64,000 nt of DNA from Coriobacteriaceae bacterium (GCA_025992855.1 DAJPGB010000001.1:62001-126000); one strand, 5' to 3'. Counted from the stretch's first letter, positions 1 through 9,052 are shown. Notes: a model not told the origin generated them from the sequence alone. Made by a program: numbers and translations.

Positions 1-35
1 TCCGAGCAGATTCGGGCCCGCCGTTTTTTCTATCG

Positions 36-1205
36 TTACTCGGTAAAGGCGTTGCCGACGCTCTGACCGCCAACATACGTCTCGACGAGGGTGAGCTCAT
101 GGTCGAACACGACAAAGTCGGCGTCGCGACCCGGCATGATGCTGCCGCACTTATCCTCGATGTGCGCAGAGCGAGCCGGCACCTCGGTTGCCATGCGAAT
201 GGCGATATCGGCGCTGGCGATGCCCCAGTCGACGATGTTCTTGACGCCCTGGGCAAGCGTGAGCACCGAGCCGGCAATGCTCTTGCCGTCGGCGAGCCAG
301 CACAGGTTGTCCTTCATGATGACGTCCATGCCACCACTGGTGTAGCTGCCCTCGGGCATGCCGCCGCAGCCCAGGCAGTCAGTGATGAGCACCGTGTGTT
401 GCCAGCCCTTTGCCTGCAGCAGCGCCTTGATGGCGGCAGGGTTAACGTGCTTGCCGTCACAGATGATCTCGGCGTAGGTCTCGGGCGTGGACATGGTAGC
501 GCCCACGACACCGGGCTCACGGTGATGCAGCCCGCGCTGACCGTTATAGGTATGCGTAAAGCAGCTGGCACCGGCGTTGATGGCGGCGATGCACTCATCG
601 TAGGTGGCGTCGGAGTGACCGATGCTGGTCACCACACCCTTGGCGTTCAGAGCAGCCGCATAAGCAGCGGCACCGTCGCGCTCGGCCGCCATGGCGCTCT
701 TAACGATGCGACCACCCGCAGCCTCCTGCCACTGATCGAAGACCTCCTCGGAGGGATCGATGAGGTAAGCGGGGTTCTGCGCGCCCACGTGCTTCATGGT
801 AAAGAAGGGGCCCTCCAGGTAGATGCCCTGAATGCGGGCACCGCAGAAGTCGGGGCCGCGACCCTCGTCCGCCTGAGCGATGGCGGCGCAGGCGTCCTTG
901 ATCTGCTCGACGCCATCGGTGAACGTCGTGGGCAGCCAGCTGGTGGTACCGCGACGGGCGAGCTCGGTCGAGCTGATATCGATGCCCTCGGGATCATTAT
1001 CGGTAGTTGAGTGGTTGTAGAAGCCATGGATGTGAGTATCGACCATACCCGGTGCGATCCACGACCCCGTGTAGTCCTTAATCTCGCAAGAGGGCTCGTC
1101 GGCCTGCCAGGCGCTAAAGACGCCATCCTCGACCATAAGATAGCCGCCCAGTTGCGGGCCTGCCGGCAAGAAGAACTTGTCAGCCTTAATTGCGTACGTG
1201 CTCAT
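36..1205 (-). CDS. nagA: N-acetylglucosamine-6-phosphate deacetylase, copy 1
   Basis: This 389-residue enzyme removes the acetyl group from GlcNAc-6-P or GalNAc-6-P in the cytoplasm. Amidohydrolase landmarks are visible: HIH at 58-60, the metal-ligand Glu at about 131 (LEGPFF), His 197 (GHSD), His 218 (THTYNG) and the catalytic Asp at about 276 (ITDCLG). The ATG at 1205 is preferred because AAGGAG lies 5 nt upstream; a GTG six bases earlier overlaps that site. The gene lies downstream of agaS, separated by a terminator-like hairpin, so it may have its own promoter or depend on read-through. It is about 93% identical by eye to the second copy at 9809-10978. Only 35 nt remain after the stop before the window edge. 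Confidence 0.95.
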   Translation of the reverse strand: MSTYAIKADKFFLPAGPQLGGYLMVEDGVFSAWQADEPSCEIKDYTGSWIAPGMVDTHIHGFYNHSTTDNDPEGIDISSTELARRGTTSWLPTTFTDGVEQIKDACAAIAQADEGRGPDFCGARIQGIYLEGPFFTMKHVGAQNPAYLIDPSEEVFDQWQEAAGGRIVKSAMAAERDGAAAYAAALNAKGVVTSIGHSDATYDECIAAINAGASCFTHTYNGQRGLHHREPGVVGATMSTPETYAEIICDGKHVNPAAIKALLQAKGWQHTVLITDCLGCGGMPEGSYTSGGMDVIMKDNLCWLADGKSIAGSVLTLAQGVKNIVDWGIASADIAIRMATEVPARSAHIEDKCGSIMPGRDADFVVFDHELTLVETYVGGQSVGNAFTE

Positions 1206-1266
1206 ATGCACTCCTTGCTTCTAAAGCAGTTGACTGTGGTGATGCTATACCCAGCTCAGGTAAAAC

Positions 1267-1303
1267 AAAAAGCGCCCGCCCGCCGTTATGAGCGGACGGG
1301 CGC
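1267..1303 (-). terminator. Intrinsic terminator after agaS
   Basis: A GC-rich inverted repeat (GCGCCCG...CGGGCGC) at 1272-1303 is followed on the minus strand by a T run (CTTTTTG). It lies between agaS and nagA copy 1 and would end or thin out transcription before nagA. Confidence 0.75.
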
Positions 1304-1321
1304 CCTTACAGAGGGACGCGA

Positions 1322-2488
1322 TTAAGCGGTGAAGGGGTGAATCGTCACGCCCTTGACCACGCGGTTGACCGTGCCGGTGGGGCTCGGCGTATCGGGCGTG
1401 TTGCCCACGCGCACGGAGTTGAGCAGGCTGATGGCCTGGGCAAACATCACGAACGGCAGAGCGAGGTAGCCCTCGGGAAGCGCTTCGTAGCCCTTAAAGG
1501 TGAAGGACTCACCCTCATAGACGGTAGCACCTTCCTGCTGAACGGCGATGGTGTGCTGAGCGATTTCGTCGCCACCGATCTCGTTGAGGATGTCGATGTC
1601 GTACTGACGGGTGTAGGCGTCGTTGTTGACGAACACGAAGACGAGCGTCTTATCGTCGACGAAGGACTTGGGTCCGTGACGATAGCCCATGGAGGTGTCG
1701 TAGGAAGTAGCGACCAGACCGTGAGCAAGCTCGAGGATCTTGAGCTGGCTCTCCTGGGCAAGGCCACCAAAGGAGCCAGAACCCAAGTAGGTCACGCGGC
1801 TGAAGTCGCCAGCCAGGTAATCGGCGATCTCAGACTCACGAGAGATGACCTCCTCGCCCATCTTGGCAATCGTCTCGACCCACTCGGCCTTCTGCTCGTC
1901 AGAGGCAGTGTCGAAAATAAGGGTGGAGAGCAGGGTCATGCAGGAATAAGAGCCAGTCATGGCGAAGCCCTTGTCGTTGGCGCGCGGAATGAGCAGCGTC
2001 AGCGCATTGGGATCATCGGCAGACTCGACGGCGAGCTTGCCCTCGGGAGCGCAGGTGATGTTGAGGAACTTGACGTTGTGGACGAGCTCCTTGGCAACGG
2101 CAACGGCGGCAAGGCTCTCGGGGCTGTTGCCAGAACGGGCAAAGGAAACCACGAGCGTGGGATCCTCGGCGCGCAGGAAGTCGCGCGGGGCGCTCACGAT
2201 GTCGGTCGTGGCGATGGGCTTAAAGTCGTAGAGATCAGTGTTGCCAGCGTGACGCAGGTACGGGGCGCAGGTATCGCCAACGTAGTCGGACGTACCGGCA
2301 CCGGTGAAGACAACGGACAGACGACCCTCGCCCATAGCGCGAGCCTCGGCCAGGAAGGCCTCGATGGCCTCCTTGTTCTCGCGATAGATGTTGAGCGTAT
2401 CACGCCAAAGCTCGGGCTGCTGAGCAATCTCGGCCGTGGTGATCTGGGCGCCGAGCTCGGTGAGCTCCTCGACACTCTTCTCGAACAT
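1322..2488 (-). CDS. agaS: AgaS-type SIS-domain sugar-phosphate deaminase/isomerase
   Basis: This 388-residue protein has two SIS (phosphosugar isomerase) domains; TGAGTSDYVGD near residue 60 and the FARSGNSPES motif mark the sugar-phosphate pocket. The family is now regarded as galactosamine-6-P deaminase/isomerase, giving tagatose-6-P plus ammonia. The length matches AgaS (about 384 aa). The start at 2488 is chosen because AAAGAGGT stands upstream at good spacing and an earlier in-frame start has none. With the PTS and NagA it forms the route PTS import, deacetylation, then deamination. Same strand as the upstream GntR gene and probably separately promoted (see 2520-2549). Confidence 0.9.
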   Translation of the reverse strand: MFEKSVEELTELGAQITTAEIAQQPELWRDTLNIYRENKEAIEAFLAEARAMGEGRLSVVFTGAGTSDYVGDTCAPYLRHAGNTDLYDFKPIATTDIVSAPRDFLRAEDPTLVVSFARSGNSPESLAAVAVAKELVHNVKFLNITCAPEGKLAVESADDPNALTLLIPRANDKGFAMTGSYSCMTLLSTLIFDTASDEQKAEWVETIAKMGEEVISRESEIADYLAGDFSRVTYLGSGSFGGLAQESQLKILELAHGLVATSYDTSMGYRHGPKSFVDDKTLVFVFVNNDAYTRQYDIDILNEIGGDEIAQHTIAVQQEGATVYEGESFTFKGYEALPEGYLALPFVMFAQAISLLNSVRVGNTPDTPSPTGTVNRVVKGVTIHPFTA

Positions 2489-2519
2489 TTCTAATACCTC
2501 TTTCTTTACTAAATTGCCT

Positions 2520-2549
2520 GATATACAAAGACTCAACCTGAAAAGTCAA
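2520..2549 (-). promoter_or_regulatory. Candidate sigma-70-like promoter for agaS
   Basis: On the minus strand, TTGACT (2544-2549) and TATATC (2520-2525) are 18 nt apart and lie about 30 nt before the agaS start. The match is moderate and is not supported by other data. Confidence 0.4.
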
Positions 2550-2599
2550 ATCGAGTAGTAGTCATAGGCTGTTTTTCTTTCGTTAGCACTCGTATCCGA

Positions 2600-3334
2600 T
2601 CACACAGTATCTCGATAGTGAGAGATTCTGTACTTGAACTTGTCCGCGCGAGCCACCGAAAGCGTGAACTCGACAACATCATTTTGGGTGTTGTGAGTAG
2701 TTCGGACTATGTCCAGAACTGGCGCACCCTCACTAATACCTAGAAGCCGAGCGTCACATGGACGTGCTATACCCGCAGAGAACTCCTCATCCGCTACTCG
2801 AATTTTCTGCTGATAATCCTGCTCAATGACATCGTAAAGGGGCTTCTGTTCGAGTAGAGGACGCTTGAGTGAAATAAAGAGCCTTGCTGGAAGATAGCTA
2901 CGCTCAACCATCATAGGTATACCATCTGCCATCCGTAAACGTTTGAGTTTTAACACCTTTTCACCCAAACGAATCCCCATTTGTATCGAGAGCGTTTTAT
3001 CTGCTTCCATTTCACAGAACTCTAAGATGGTTGTTTCTGGCAGCCGGCCCATCGCTTTCATCTGTTCAGTAAAACTGTACGATTGGGTAAGATTTGTTGC
3101 TTGAGCTAGTCGATCGGCAACAAACGTACCGCGACCTTGTTTTCGCACAATCCGACCAAGATACTCAAGTTCCTGAATTGCAAGTCGGACAGTCGATCGC
3201 GAAAGCCCGTAGCGTTCGGCAAGTTCACGTTCGGACGGAATCAAATCACCTGGCTGATATTCATGATCAATTTTCTCGATCAGAATATCTACGAGCTGAT
3301 CGTATAGCGGTTGCCTGTGCCTCTTGCACGTCAT
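2600..3334 (-). CDS. GntR-family (UTRA) amino-sugar regulator 1
   Basis: This 244-residue transcription factor has an N-terminal winged helix (PLYDQLVDILIEKI, then PSERELAERYGLSRSTVRLA) and a C-terminal UTRA ligand domain, as in NagR/YvoA/DasR. These bind phosphorylated amino sugars and normally repress uptake genes. The ATG at 3334 follows GGAGAATATC; a GTG 12 bases upstream overlaps that site and is unlikely. It is clearly paralogous to the regulator at 11122-11853: the HTH and the TQSYSFTEQMKA-like linker are shared. Its base composition is visibly more AT-rich than the second copy. Position inside the bgaC-PTS-agaS cluster suggests local control. Confidence 0.9.
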   Translation of the reverse strand: MTCKRHRQPLYDQLVDILIEKIDHEYQPGDLIPSERELAERYGLSRSTVRLAIQELEYLGRIVRKQGRGTFVADRLAQATNLTQSYSFTEQMKAMGRLPETTILEFCEMEADKTLSIQMGIRLGEKVLKLKRLRMADGIPMMVERSYLPARLFISLKRPLLEQKPLYDVIEQDYQQKIRVADEEFSAGIARPCDARLLGISEGAPVLDIVRTTHNTQNDVVEFTLSVARADKFKYRISHYRDTV

Positions 3335-3421
3335 GATATTCTCCACGTAATTAGCAATTGACCAATACTTCAGCCTTCAGGTAATGCATCAACATGTCCC
3401 ATAAATGGGCTAATAGCGACA

Positions 3422-3850
3422 CTACATCTCATCGTCTTCATCAATGTCAGCACTCTCGAGTTTCTTGAGATCGACTCCCTCACGACCAACGACCCGTGCG
3501 CGTTCGGCAAGTTCATCAAGCGTTGGGTCTCCAAACGCACGCGTCATAACGAGCTCTACCAACATAGGTAGATTTGTTCCGGTGACAACGGTCACGTTAT
3601 CGAGCTCAGTCGTCATTGGGATAGCTTGATTGAACGGAGTACCGCCAAGCAAATCAACAAACACCAATACGCCATCACAAGCTTGACGCATCTTGGCAAT
3701 GCAGGTTCGCAAATCATCACCAAAAGTAACCGCCTCCGAGCCCGCAAAAGGAACTACCTCAAAATTAGGCTGTTCGCCGGCGACCATATCCACAGCGCTT
3801 TTCAAACCAGGTGCAAACTGACCGTGACCAGTTAGTACAAATCCAATCAT
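3422..3850 (-). CDS. PTS mannose-family EIIA component
   Basis: This is a 142-residue cytoplasmic EIIA domain of the mannose/GalNAc family. It takes phosphate from HPr on His9 (LTGHGQFAPG) and passes it to EIIB. LLGGTPFNQA is the conserved family loop. The family length is about 140 aa, so it is complete. It is the last PTS component in the cluster and is separated from EIID by an unknown gene and a hairpin, so its level may be set separately. The likely substrate, inferred from bgaC, agaS and nagA, is galactosyl-HexNAc or GalNAc. Confidence 0.92.
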   Translation of the reverse strand: MIGFVLTGHGQFAPGLKSAVDMVAGEQPNFEVVPFAGSEAVTFGDDLRTCIAKMRQACDGVLVFVDLLGGTPFNQAIPMTTELDNVTVVTGTNLPMLVELVMTRAFGDPTLDELAERARVVGREGVDLKKLESADIDEDDEM

Positions 3851-3888
3851 TCTATCTACCTTTCTACCGTTCGCTTTCTCTAGCCAAA

Positions 3889-3911
3889 GAACCCCTCAAA
3901 AGGGCTCTTAC
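3889..3911 (-). terminator. Small hairpin between the 207-aa gene and EIIA
   Basis: An AAGAGCCC...GGGGTTCTT inverted repeat lies in the 81-nt gap upstream of EIIA. It has no proper T run, so it may act as an RNA processing or stability element rather than a terminator. Confidence 0.35.
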
Positions 3912-3931
3912 GACCACTGCATCATTAAAGT

Positions 3932-4555
3932 TTAGTGAGTATTTTGTTTTATCGTGGGAGGTCTGTGAGCGTCTCTAAGCTGCTTTTCAAGGTTGCGATA
4001 TCTACGTGCTTCGTCCTTGTTCCCGCTGCTCTCATATTGATATGAAAGCAGCAGATAGAGCTTTCCGCGTAACCCAAGGTCGTTCGTATCCAGCATAGCT
4101 TCCATCTCATCGATCTTATCATGCCGACGGCAAAAGACTATGTCGTAGGTCAATTGACTGTCCGCCAAAATGCCCTTCGACACGATGGGGCGCATCTCTT
4201 CCAACATGGACGCTGCCCGCTTCCGGTCACCCGTCTTGATATAGAAATTAAAGGCGCGAACCGCAAGCTGTCGACGTTGTTTATCGCTGCACGACATCTC
4301 CAGCAAGTGGTCAAGCATTCGATCCGCATATGCGTCCATATCAGCAGCTTCATAGATCGTGAAACGCAGGTAATACTGCTTATACGTAGACATTACTATA
4401 CGCGCAAGTTTGCGATCGAGCAGGTCTATGCAATCTTGGTATAAGCCCAAGTTAAACAATACCTGCAATTTCATATCGAAGTATTTTTTCGCTCCTTCGG
4501 TCACAGCGAAATAAGCCACGACAACACAAATGAACAGGACGATCCAAAATGGCAT
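3932..4555 (-). CDS. Membrane-anchored TPR-like protein of unknown function
   Basis: I do not recognise this 207-residue protein. Residues 2-18 form one hydrophobic helix (FWIVLFICVVVAYFAV), so it is probably tethered to the inner face of the membrane. The rest is helical with repeating patterns such as LFNLGLYQDCIDLLDRKL and YESSGNKDEARRYRNLEKQL, which resemble TPR hairpins. It sits between EIID and EIIA, a place normally empty in bgaC-type PTS operons. Its relatively AT-rich composition matches EIIA and GntR1. A scaffold or quality-control role for the PTS is only a guess. Confidence 0.75.
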   Translation of the reverse strand: MPFWIVLFICVVVAYFAVTEGAKKYFDMKLQVLFNLGLYQDCIDLLDRKLARIVMSTYKQYYLRFTIYEAADMDAYADRMLDHLLEMSCSDKQRRQLAVRAFNFYIKTGDRKRAASMLEEMRPIVSKGILADSQLTYDIVFCRRHDKIDEMEAMLDTNDLGLRGKLYLLLSYQYESSGNKDEARRYRNLEKQLRDAHRPPTIKQNTH

Positions 4556-4650
4556 TGCACTATATTCCCTTCAAGGCAGCCTTAAGGAATTAATCGAACA
4601 CGATGACTGCATAACCGCCTATGAACAGCGGTGTCCGACAAAACAAAAGA

Positions 4651-4701
4651 GGCGCACACTCCAGGGGATATGGCGATAAAGTCGCCTTGGAGGTGTGCGC
4701 C
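4651..4701 (-). terminator. Hairpin after EIID
   Basis: Arms GGCGCACAC and GTGTGCGCC enclose an imperfect inner stem. On the minus strand the hairpin is followed by TCTTTTGTTTTG, a broken T run. It probably acts as a partial terminator separating bgaC-EIIB-EIIC-EIID from the 207-aa gene and EIIA. Confidence 0.6.
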
Positions 4702-4743
4702 ACGTCTCAATTGAGGCTCAAATGCCGTGACAATATGGGGTAT

Positions 4744-5583
4744 TTAGCCCTTGCAAATGATACCGAATGCACCCAAGGCAATGGACAGAACCAAGACGAT
4801 AAAGATGGCCTTCGTCGAGGTCATGCCCTTCTTACCGAGGAGCCAGTATACGAAGCCGACGAGTGCGGCAGGAACCAGCTTGGGGCAAATCATATTGCAG
4901 ATGTTCTGCAAATCAACGGTAACGCCGCCGATAACAGGCTTCGCCGCAATAACGATACCGACATTGGTTGCGACCAGAGCACCGACCATAAAGACACCCA
5001 TTACGGAGGCCGCGTCGGTCAACGCGTTCAGGCGATCGCTCATGGTGGTGACGAGCTTCATACCCTGCTCATAGGCCATGTGGGTCTGCTTGCAGCGGAA
5101 CCAGTCAACAAGAATGTTAACGGCAACCCAGATGAAGATACCCAAGGGGTTGCCGTTCATGGCCATATTGGCAGCCAGGGCGCCGAAAATGGTCGGGAGC
5201 AGCGAACCGAAGATGGAATCGCCGATGGAAGCCAGCGGTCCCATGAGACCAGTCTTGAGACCGGCAACAGCCTCGAGGCCCTCAATGCCCTCCTCTTCCT
5301 CGATCGCCAAATCGATACCGGTGATGATCGTGTTGAGGAAGTTTGAGGTGTTGAAGAACGGTGCGCACTGGGCGCGGCAGGCTTCCTTTAGCTCCGGCGT
5401 GCCGTCGCCGTACAGCTTACGCAGTGTGGGCAGGATAATCCAGAGATAACCAGAGTGCTGCATGCGCTCGTAGTTCCAACCATCCTGGAAACCAAGCAGG
5501 TTACGACGGTTGATCTGCGCAAGGTCGTCCTTGGTAATCTTGTAGCCAGTGGTGCCATTGGCGAGTTTCTCATTAGAGCTCAT
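4744..5583 (-). CDS. PTS mannose-family EIID component
   Basis: This is the 279-residue EIID membrane subunit, which together with EIIC forms the sugar channel. Family features are RRNLLGFQDGWNYERMQHSGYLW near the N-terminus and GPLASIGDSIFGSLLPTIFG in the middle, followed by C-terminal hydrophobic segments. The ATG at 5583 overlaps the end of the EIIC gene by 11 nt, which indicates translational coupling. The longer reading frame upstream lies inside EIIC and is not real. Confidence 0.93.
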   Translation of the reverse strand: MSSNEKLANGTTGYKITKDDLAQINRRNLLGFQDGWNYERMQHSGYLWIILPTLRKLYGDGTPELKEACRAQCAPFFNTSNFLNTIITGIDLAIEEEEGIEGLEAVAGLKTGLMGPLASIGDSIFGSLLPTIFGALAANMAMNGNPLGIFIWVAVNILVDWFRCKQTHMAYEQGMKLVTTMSDRLNALTDAASVMGVFMVGALVATNVGIVIAAKPVIGGVTVDLQNICNMICPKLVPAALVGFVYWLLGKKGMTSTKAIFIVLVLSIALGAFGIICKG

Positions 5584-6460
5584 CGTCGTCGTCTCCCTCC
5601 GCAGCGCCAGCAGCAGCGACGGGACGCTGGTTGTTCTTGTAGTACAGCAAAGACAGAGCAAAGCCAATAATAGCGATCGCCAGCATCGACATGTTATTGA
5701 ACATACCGACCATATCCACGGCGCCCTTACCAAGCGCGGCGTTCACAGCGACGATGTTGGTGTTGAGGTTAATGATGCTCGTGAAGGCCGTACCAAACAG
5801 GGCGGCGATTACAAAGCCGAGCAGCAGGTAGGCGACGTGCTTTTTGACTGGCAGGTAACGGAGCAGGATGGCGAAGCCAACGGCGGGCAAGGCACCGCCA
5901 GCAACAGACAGACCGTCACCCAGCCACTTCAAGTCGCCGTTAAGGGCGGTGGTGATGCCCTCGACCAAGCCCTGGCCAAATGCGAGAGCCAGGAAGACCG
6001 GAATCATGCGGGACAACATCCAGGAAACGGCACCGAGCAAGTAGTGTACGTTGTAGGCGCCCCAGTTCATCTTCTCGATATCGGCATCGCACATGTGACC
6101 GAAGAACGTGTTGGCGAAACGACCGGCGATATCGGTGTAAACGAGAATGGCAGCGACAGGTACGCCGATAGCGGCAAGAGCCGTCTCGGGATTCATGCCC
6201 GCGCCCACGGCAAAGGCCGTGGCGACCAGAGTGCCGGAGTTGGCATCGATACGAGAGGCGCCGCCAAAGGTACCAACGCCCAGGACGGTGAGCTGCATGC
6301 TGCCGCCGATAAACAGGCCAGTCTGTAGGTCACCCATAATCAAACCGGTAATCATACCAGAGAAGACGGCTGAGCCGGCACAGGTGTACCAGTTCAGCTC
6401 ATCCAGAATCTGATAACCCGCATACAGGGTTAACAGAAGAATCTGCCACCAAGCAATCAT
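5573..6460 (-). CDS. PTS mannose-family EIIC component
   Basis: This 295-residue integral membrane permease subunit (EII-Sor/Man type) has hydrophobic segments throughout and the conserved MGDLQTGLFIGGSMQLTVLGVGTFGGA stretch around residues 42-68. The C-terminus ends in an acidic tail (GDDDDEL) whose codons overlap the EIID start. It is encoded 93 nt downstream of EIIB with no clear terminator between them. GC is higher here than in bgaC or EIIA, giving the cluster a mosaic look. Confidence 0.93.
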   Translation of the reverse strand: MIAWWQILLLTLYAGYQILDELNWYTCAGSAVFSGMITGLIMGDLQTGLFIGGSMQLTVLGVGTFGGASRIDANSGTLVATAFAVGAGMNPETALAAIGVPVAAILVYTDIAGRFANTFFGHMCDADIEKMNWGAYNVHYLLGAVSWMLSRMIPVFLALAFGQGLVEGITTALNGDLKWLGDGLSVAGGALPAVGFAILLRYLPVKKHVAYLLLGFVIAALFGTAFTSIINLNTNIVAVNAALGKGAVDMVGMFNNMSMLAIAIIGFALSLLYYKNNQRPVAAAGAAEGDDDDEL

Positions 6461-6553
6461 GGTTAACTCCTTATTTAAGGTGTAACAGTTTCTACAATAC
6501 CAATACGCTTATATAAACCGCGCATCCCCCTTCACGGCCTAGCGTTAATTCGA

Positions 6554-7018
6554 CTAGAGCGTGAAAGCCTCTGGGTTATCCTGCGGCGTCAGCTGAATGA
6601 CAACAGGAAGATTATCGGCCTTGAGTTTGGCAAATGCATCAAGGTCCCCCTGGTCGCAACTAATGTTGCGAGACAGCTTCTTGACCGGCTCCATTGTCGT
6701 CATATTACCGACGATGAGCTGCTCAAGCTTAACACCTTGCTCCAAAAGTCGAACGTAGACCTCAGGCTTTTTCGCAACAATAAAGAGACGTTGCGCATCA
6801 TATTTGCCAGCAGTGATGTTGGCAGCGGCCTTGTCGACAGGAAGCACGGACAACTTCACAGTTGCCGGGCAAGCCATGCGAAGAACCTGCTTTTGGGTAG
6901 CATCTTGCGATACCTCGTCGTCAACTACCATGAAGCGGCTTACCTGACGGGCGTTAGACCAGAGGTTTGCCACCTGTCCGTGAATCAAGCGAAAGTCGAC
7001 TCGTGCGCCTACAATCAT
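6554..7018 (-). CDS. PTS mannose-family EIIB component
   Basis: This 154-residue cytoplasmic EIIB domain carries the phosphorylated His in RVDFRLIHGQVA (His13). It transfers phosphate from EIIA to the incoming sugar. It begins 3 nt before the bgaC stop region ends (bgaC stop at 7021-7023), so the two are probably coupled. The order galactosidase, EIIB, EIIC, EIID, EIIA, agaS follows the pneumococcal bgaC (SP0060-SP0065) locus. Confidence 0.93.
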   Translation of the reverse strand: MIVGARVDFRLIHGQVANLWSNARQVSRFMVVDDEVSQDATQKQVLRMACPATVKLSVLPVDKAAANITAGKYDAQRLFIVAKKPEVYVRLLEQGVKLEQLIVGNMTTMEPVKKLSRNISCDQGDLDAFAKLKADNLPVVIQLTPQDNPEAFTL

Positions 7019-7020
7019 TT

Positions 7021-8817
7021 CTACTCAACTCCTTCTTGTTCAAGTGTACGGATAACGGGCTCAGAGCGAAGGGAGATTTTCGCATCATACACGCCCTCTG
7101 TTTCGAACATAACGAGCTCATTGGTACCAGGGTGCAATAAACCGTGCGGAACATAGAGCGTCATGATGGGACCCTTATCCCAAAAACGTCCGACATTCGT
7201 TCCGTTTACGAATGCCACACCCTTTCCAAAACCCGTAGTGTCGATAAAGGTATCAGCCGGCTCAGATATATCAAACTTTGCGCGGTAAAAGGAAGGTTGC
7301 CCCTCTACCCAGCCGGCGGAATAATCAAGATTATCGATGTTATCGAGTGGCAGACAACGCATCTCCCAACCGGTAACAAAGTGAAGATCAACGCAAACTC
7401 CTGTCCTAATGCCCTTATGCTGCGTATCAGCGAGCAATTTGTGACCATAATTGACGCGACCCATATCCTCGGTCAGAACATCCAGGCGGTTTTGTTCACA
7501 GGGAAGAACGCAGTGAATATCTTCCCCAATGTGCTCCTGATACTGCGTCGCCACTTTGTCACCGTTCACAAACACCTGTGCACGGTCGCGGGCGTCAATA
7601 ACCCGAATACGCTCTTCATCTGCACGGTCACGCTCGACAGTCGTGGTATATAACGTATATCCATACGACTGACCCATCTCTTCCATAGGCATAGGATATT
7701 GAGCTTCAATCGGCTCCGAAAGAATATCGAGCACATTAAAGAGACTTACGCGCTCACTCACCGAAATATCGGGCATGGAAAACGTCTTTTTTGTTAACGG
7801 CTTGCTTTGCGCGATATCGGGATACAGCTCGTGAACTGTCCTTTGAATTGCGAAGTATTTCTCGGTCGGGTTGCCCTGTTCGTCCAATGGAGCATCGTAG
7901 TCATATGATGTCACCTGGTGCAGGTCATGCGTATGGCGTGCAGAACATCCGTTCATAAATCCAAAGTTGGTGCCTCCATGAAACATGTAGAGGTTTAAAG
8001 ATCCTCCAAGCTCGAGCACCTCGCGAACGCAAGAGGCAAGATCTTCGGGATCGCGTCTGATGACGTTCTCCCCATAGCGATTGAACCAGCCGTCCCACAA
8101 TTCCATGCACATAAGAGGCCATTGTTTTCCATGTTCCTTGTGAAAAGCAGAAAGAGCCTCAAAGTTCTCCTTTGCATGAGAACCAAAGTTGCCGGTGCAC
8201 AACACATCATCGTCAATGAGCGTACCGGCACGAAGACACCCGCGCCACGGACCATCGGAAGTACAAAGGGGCACGGAAACCCCACGCTCGACCATAAGGC
8301 GACGAATCGCACGAAGATAGTCCTTATCCTCGCAATATGATCCATACTCGTTTTCAACCTGCATCATGATGATGTTTCCGCCCTTGTCAATCTGACGCGG
8401 GACGAGTATCGGCATGAGATGGTCGTAGTAATGCGCAACGTGAGCAAGAAACTTGGGGTCGCTGCTACGCGGTCTCATATCATGTTGGCGCAGCAGCCAT
8501 GCTGGCATGCCGCCAAATTCCCATTCTGCGCAAATAAACGGAGAAGGCCGAACAATTGCATACAGACCGAGCGACGCCGCCTCATCAAGAAATGCCGCCA
8601 AATCAATTGAACCAGAAAAATCAAAGACGCCAGGCTTTGGCTCATGAAGATTCCACGGTACATACGTTTCGACCGTATTAAACCCAAGAGCCTTAAGGTT
8701 ATAGAGCGAGTGATGCCAGTCGCTCGGATGAACACGCATATAGTGAATCGCCCCCGACAAGATGGTGAACGGCTCATCATCGAGTAGGAATTGATTGGTG
8801 ATTTTAAACGAATGCAT
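7021..8817 (-). CDS. bgaC: GH35 beta-galactosidase, BgaC-like
   Basis: This 598-residue glycoside hydrolase family 35 enzyme is close in length to Streptococcus pneumoniae BgaC (about 595 aa), which is specific for Gal-beta-1,3-GlcNAc. Visible features are SGAIHYMRVHPSDWHHSLYNLKALG-type residues 21-45, the acid/base motif ENEYG at 155-159 and the likely nucleophile Glu239 in MELWDGWF. There is no signal peptide, so it should act on imported disaccharide in the cytoplasm. It heads the PTS operon. The coding sequence is noticeably AT-richer than housekeeping genes in the window, suggesting transfer of the cassette. Confidence 0.92.
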   Translation of the reverse strand: MHSFKITNQFLLDDEPFTILSGAIHYMRVHPSDWHHSLYNLKALGFNTVETYVPWNLHEPKPGVFDFSGSIDLAAFLDEAASLGLYAIVRPSPFICAEWEFGGMPAWLLRQHDMRPRSSDPKFLAHVAHYYDHLMPILVPRQIDKGGNIIMMQVENEYGSYCEDKDYLRAIRRLMVERGVSVPLCTSDGPWRGCLRAGTLIDDDVLCTGNFGSHAKENFEALSAFHKEHGKQWPLMCMELWDGWFNRYGENVIRRDPEDLASCVREVLELGGSLNLYMFHGGTNFGFMNGCSARHTHDLHQVTSYDYDAPLDEQGNPTEKYFAIQRTVHELYPDIAQSKPLTKKTFSMPDISVSERVSLFNVLDILSEPIEAQYPMPMEEMGQSYGYTLYTTTVERDRADEERIRVIDARDRAQVFVNGDKVATQYQEHIGEDIHCVLPCEQNRLDVLTEDMGRVNYGHKLLADTQHKGIRTGVCVDLHFVTGWEMRCLPLDNIDNLDYSAGWVEGQPSFYRAKFDISEPADTFIDTTGFGKGVAFVNGTNVGRFWDKGPIMTLYVPHGLLHPGTNELVMFETEGVYDAKISLRSEPVIRTLEQEGVE

Positions 8818-8932
8818 GCTACTCCCGATCTTCGTGCTCTACGACGCGGATGCCGGTTCCTCGGCCCTCAGCTAAACGCCTTGCCTATTATGGACGCATT
8901 GACGCAATTATGTAGTCAGAATCTGAAGTGGT

Positions 8933-8942
8933 CCGTAAACGG
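8933..8942. promoter_or_regulatory. CCGTAAACGG palindrome upstream of bgaC
   Basis: This 10-bp palindrome with a central A/A lies about 115 nt before bgaC. The 12-mer CCGTAAACGGTA recurs at 13796-13807 upstream of nagE. Its centre resembles LacI/CcpA-type (cre) half-sites, but the match is partial. Confidence 0.35.
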
Positions 8943-9040
8943 TAGCCAAATGACGATGAACGGCTTTAATGAACAAAATATAAACCCGCTGGTAAATTAC
9001 TTTTTAACTATAGATTTCTAACGATTCTATATTTGAAAGG

Positions 9041-9052
9041 TGGTATGTACCA
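9041..9052. promoter_or_regulatory. GntR-type operator upstream of bgaC
   Basis: TGGTATGTACCA is a perfect palindrome around a TG centre. It fits the TGGT-N4-ACCA form known for NagR/DasR-like UTRA regulators. It lies about 225 nt upstream of bgaC; related sites precede GntR2 (11885) and nagE (13888). Confidence 0.6.
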
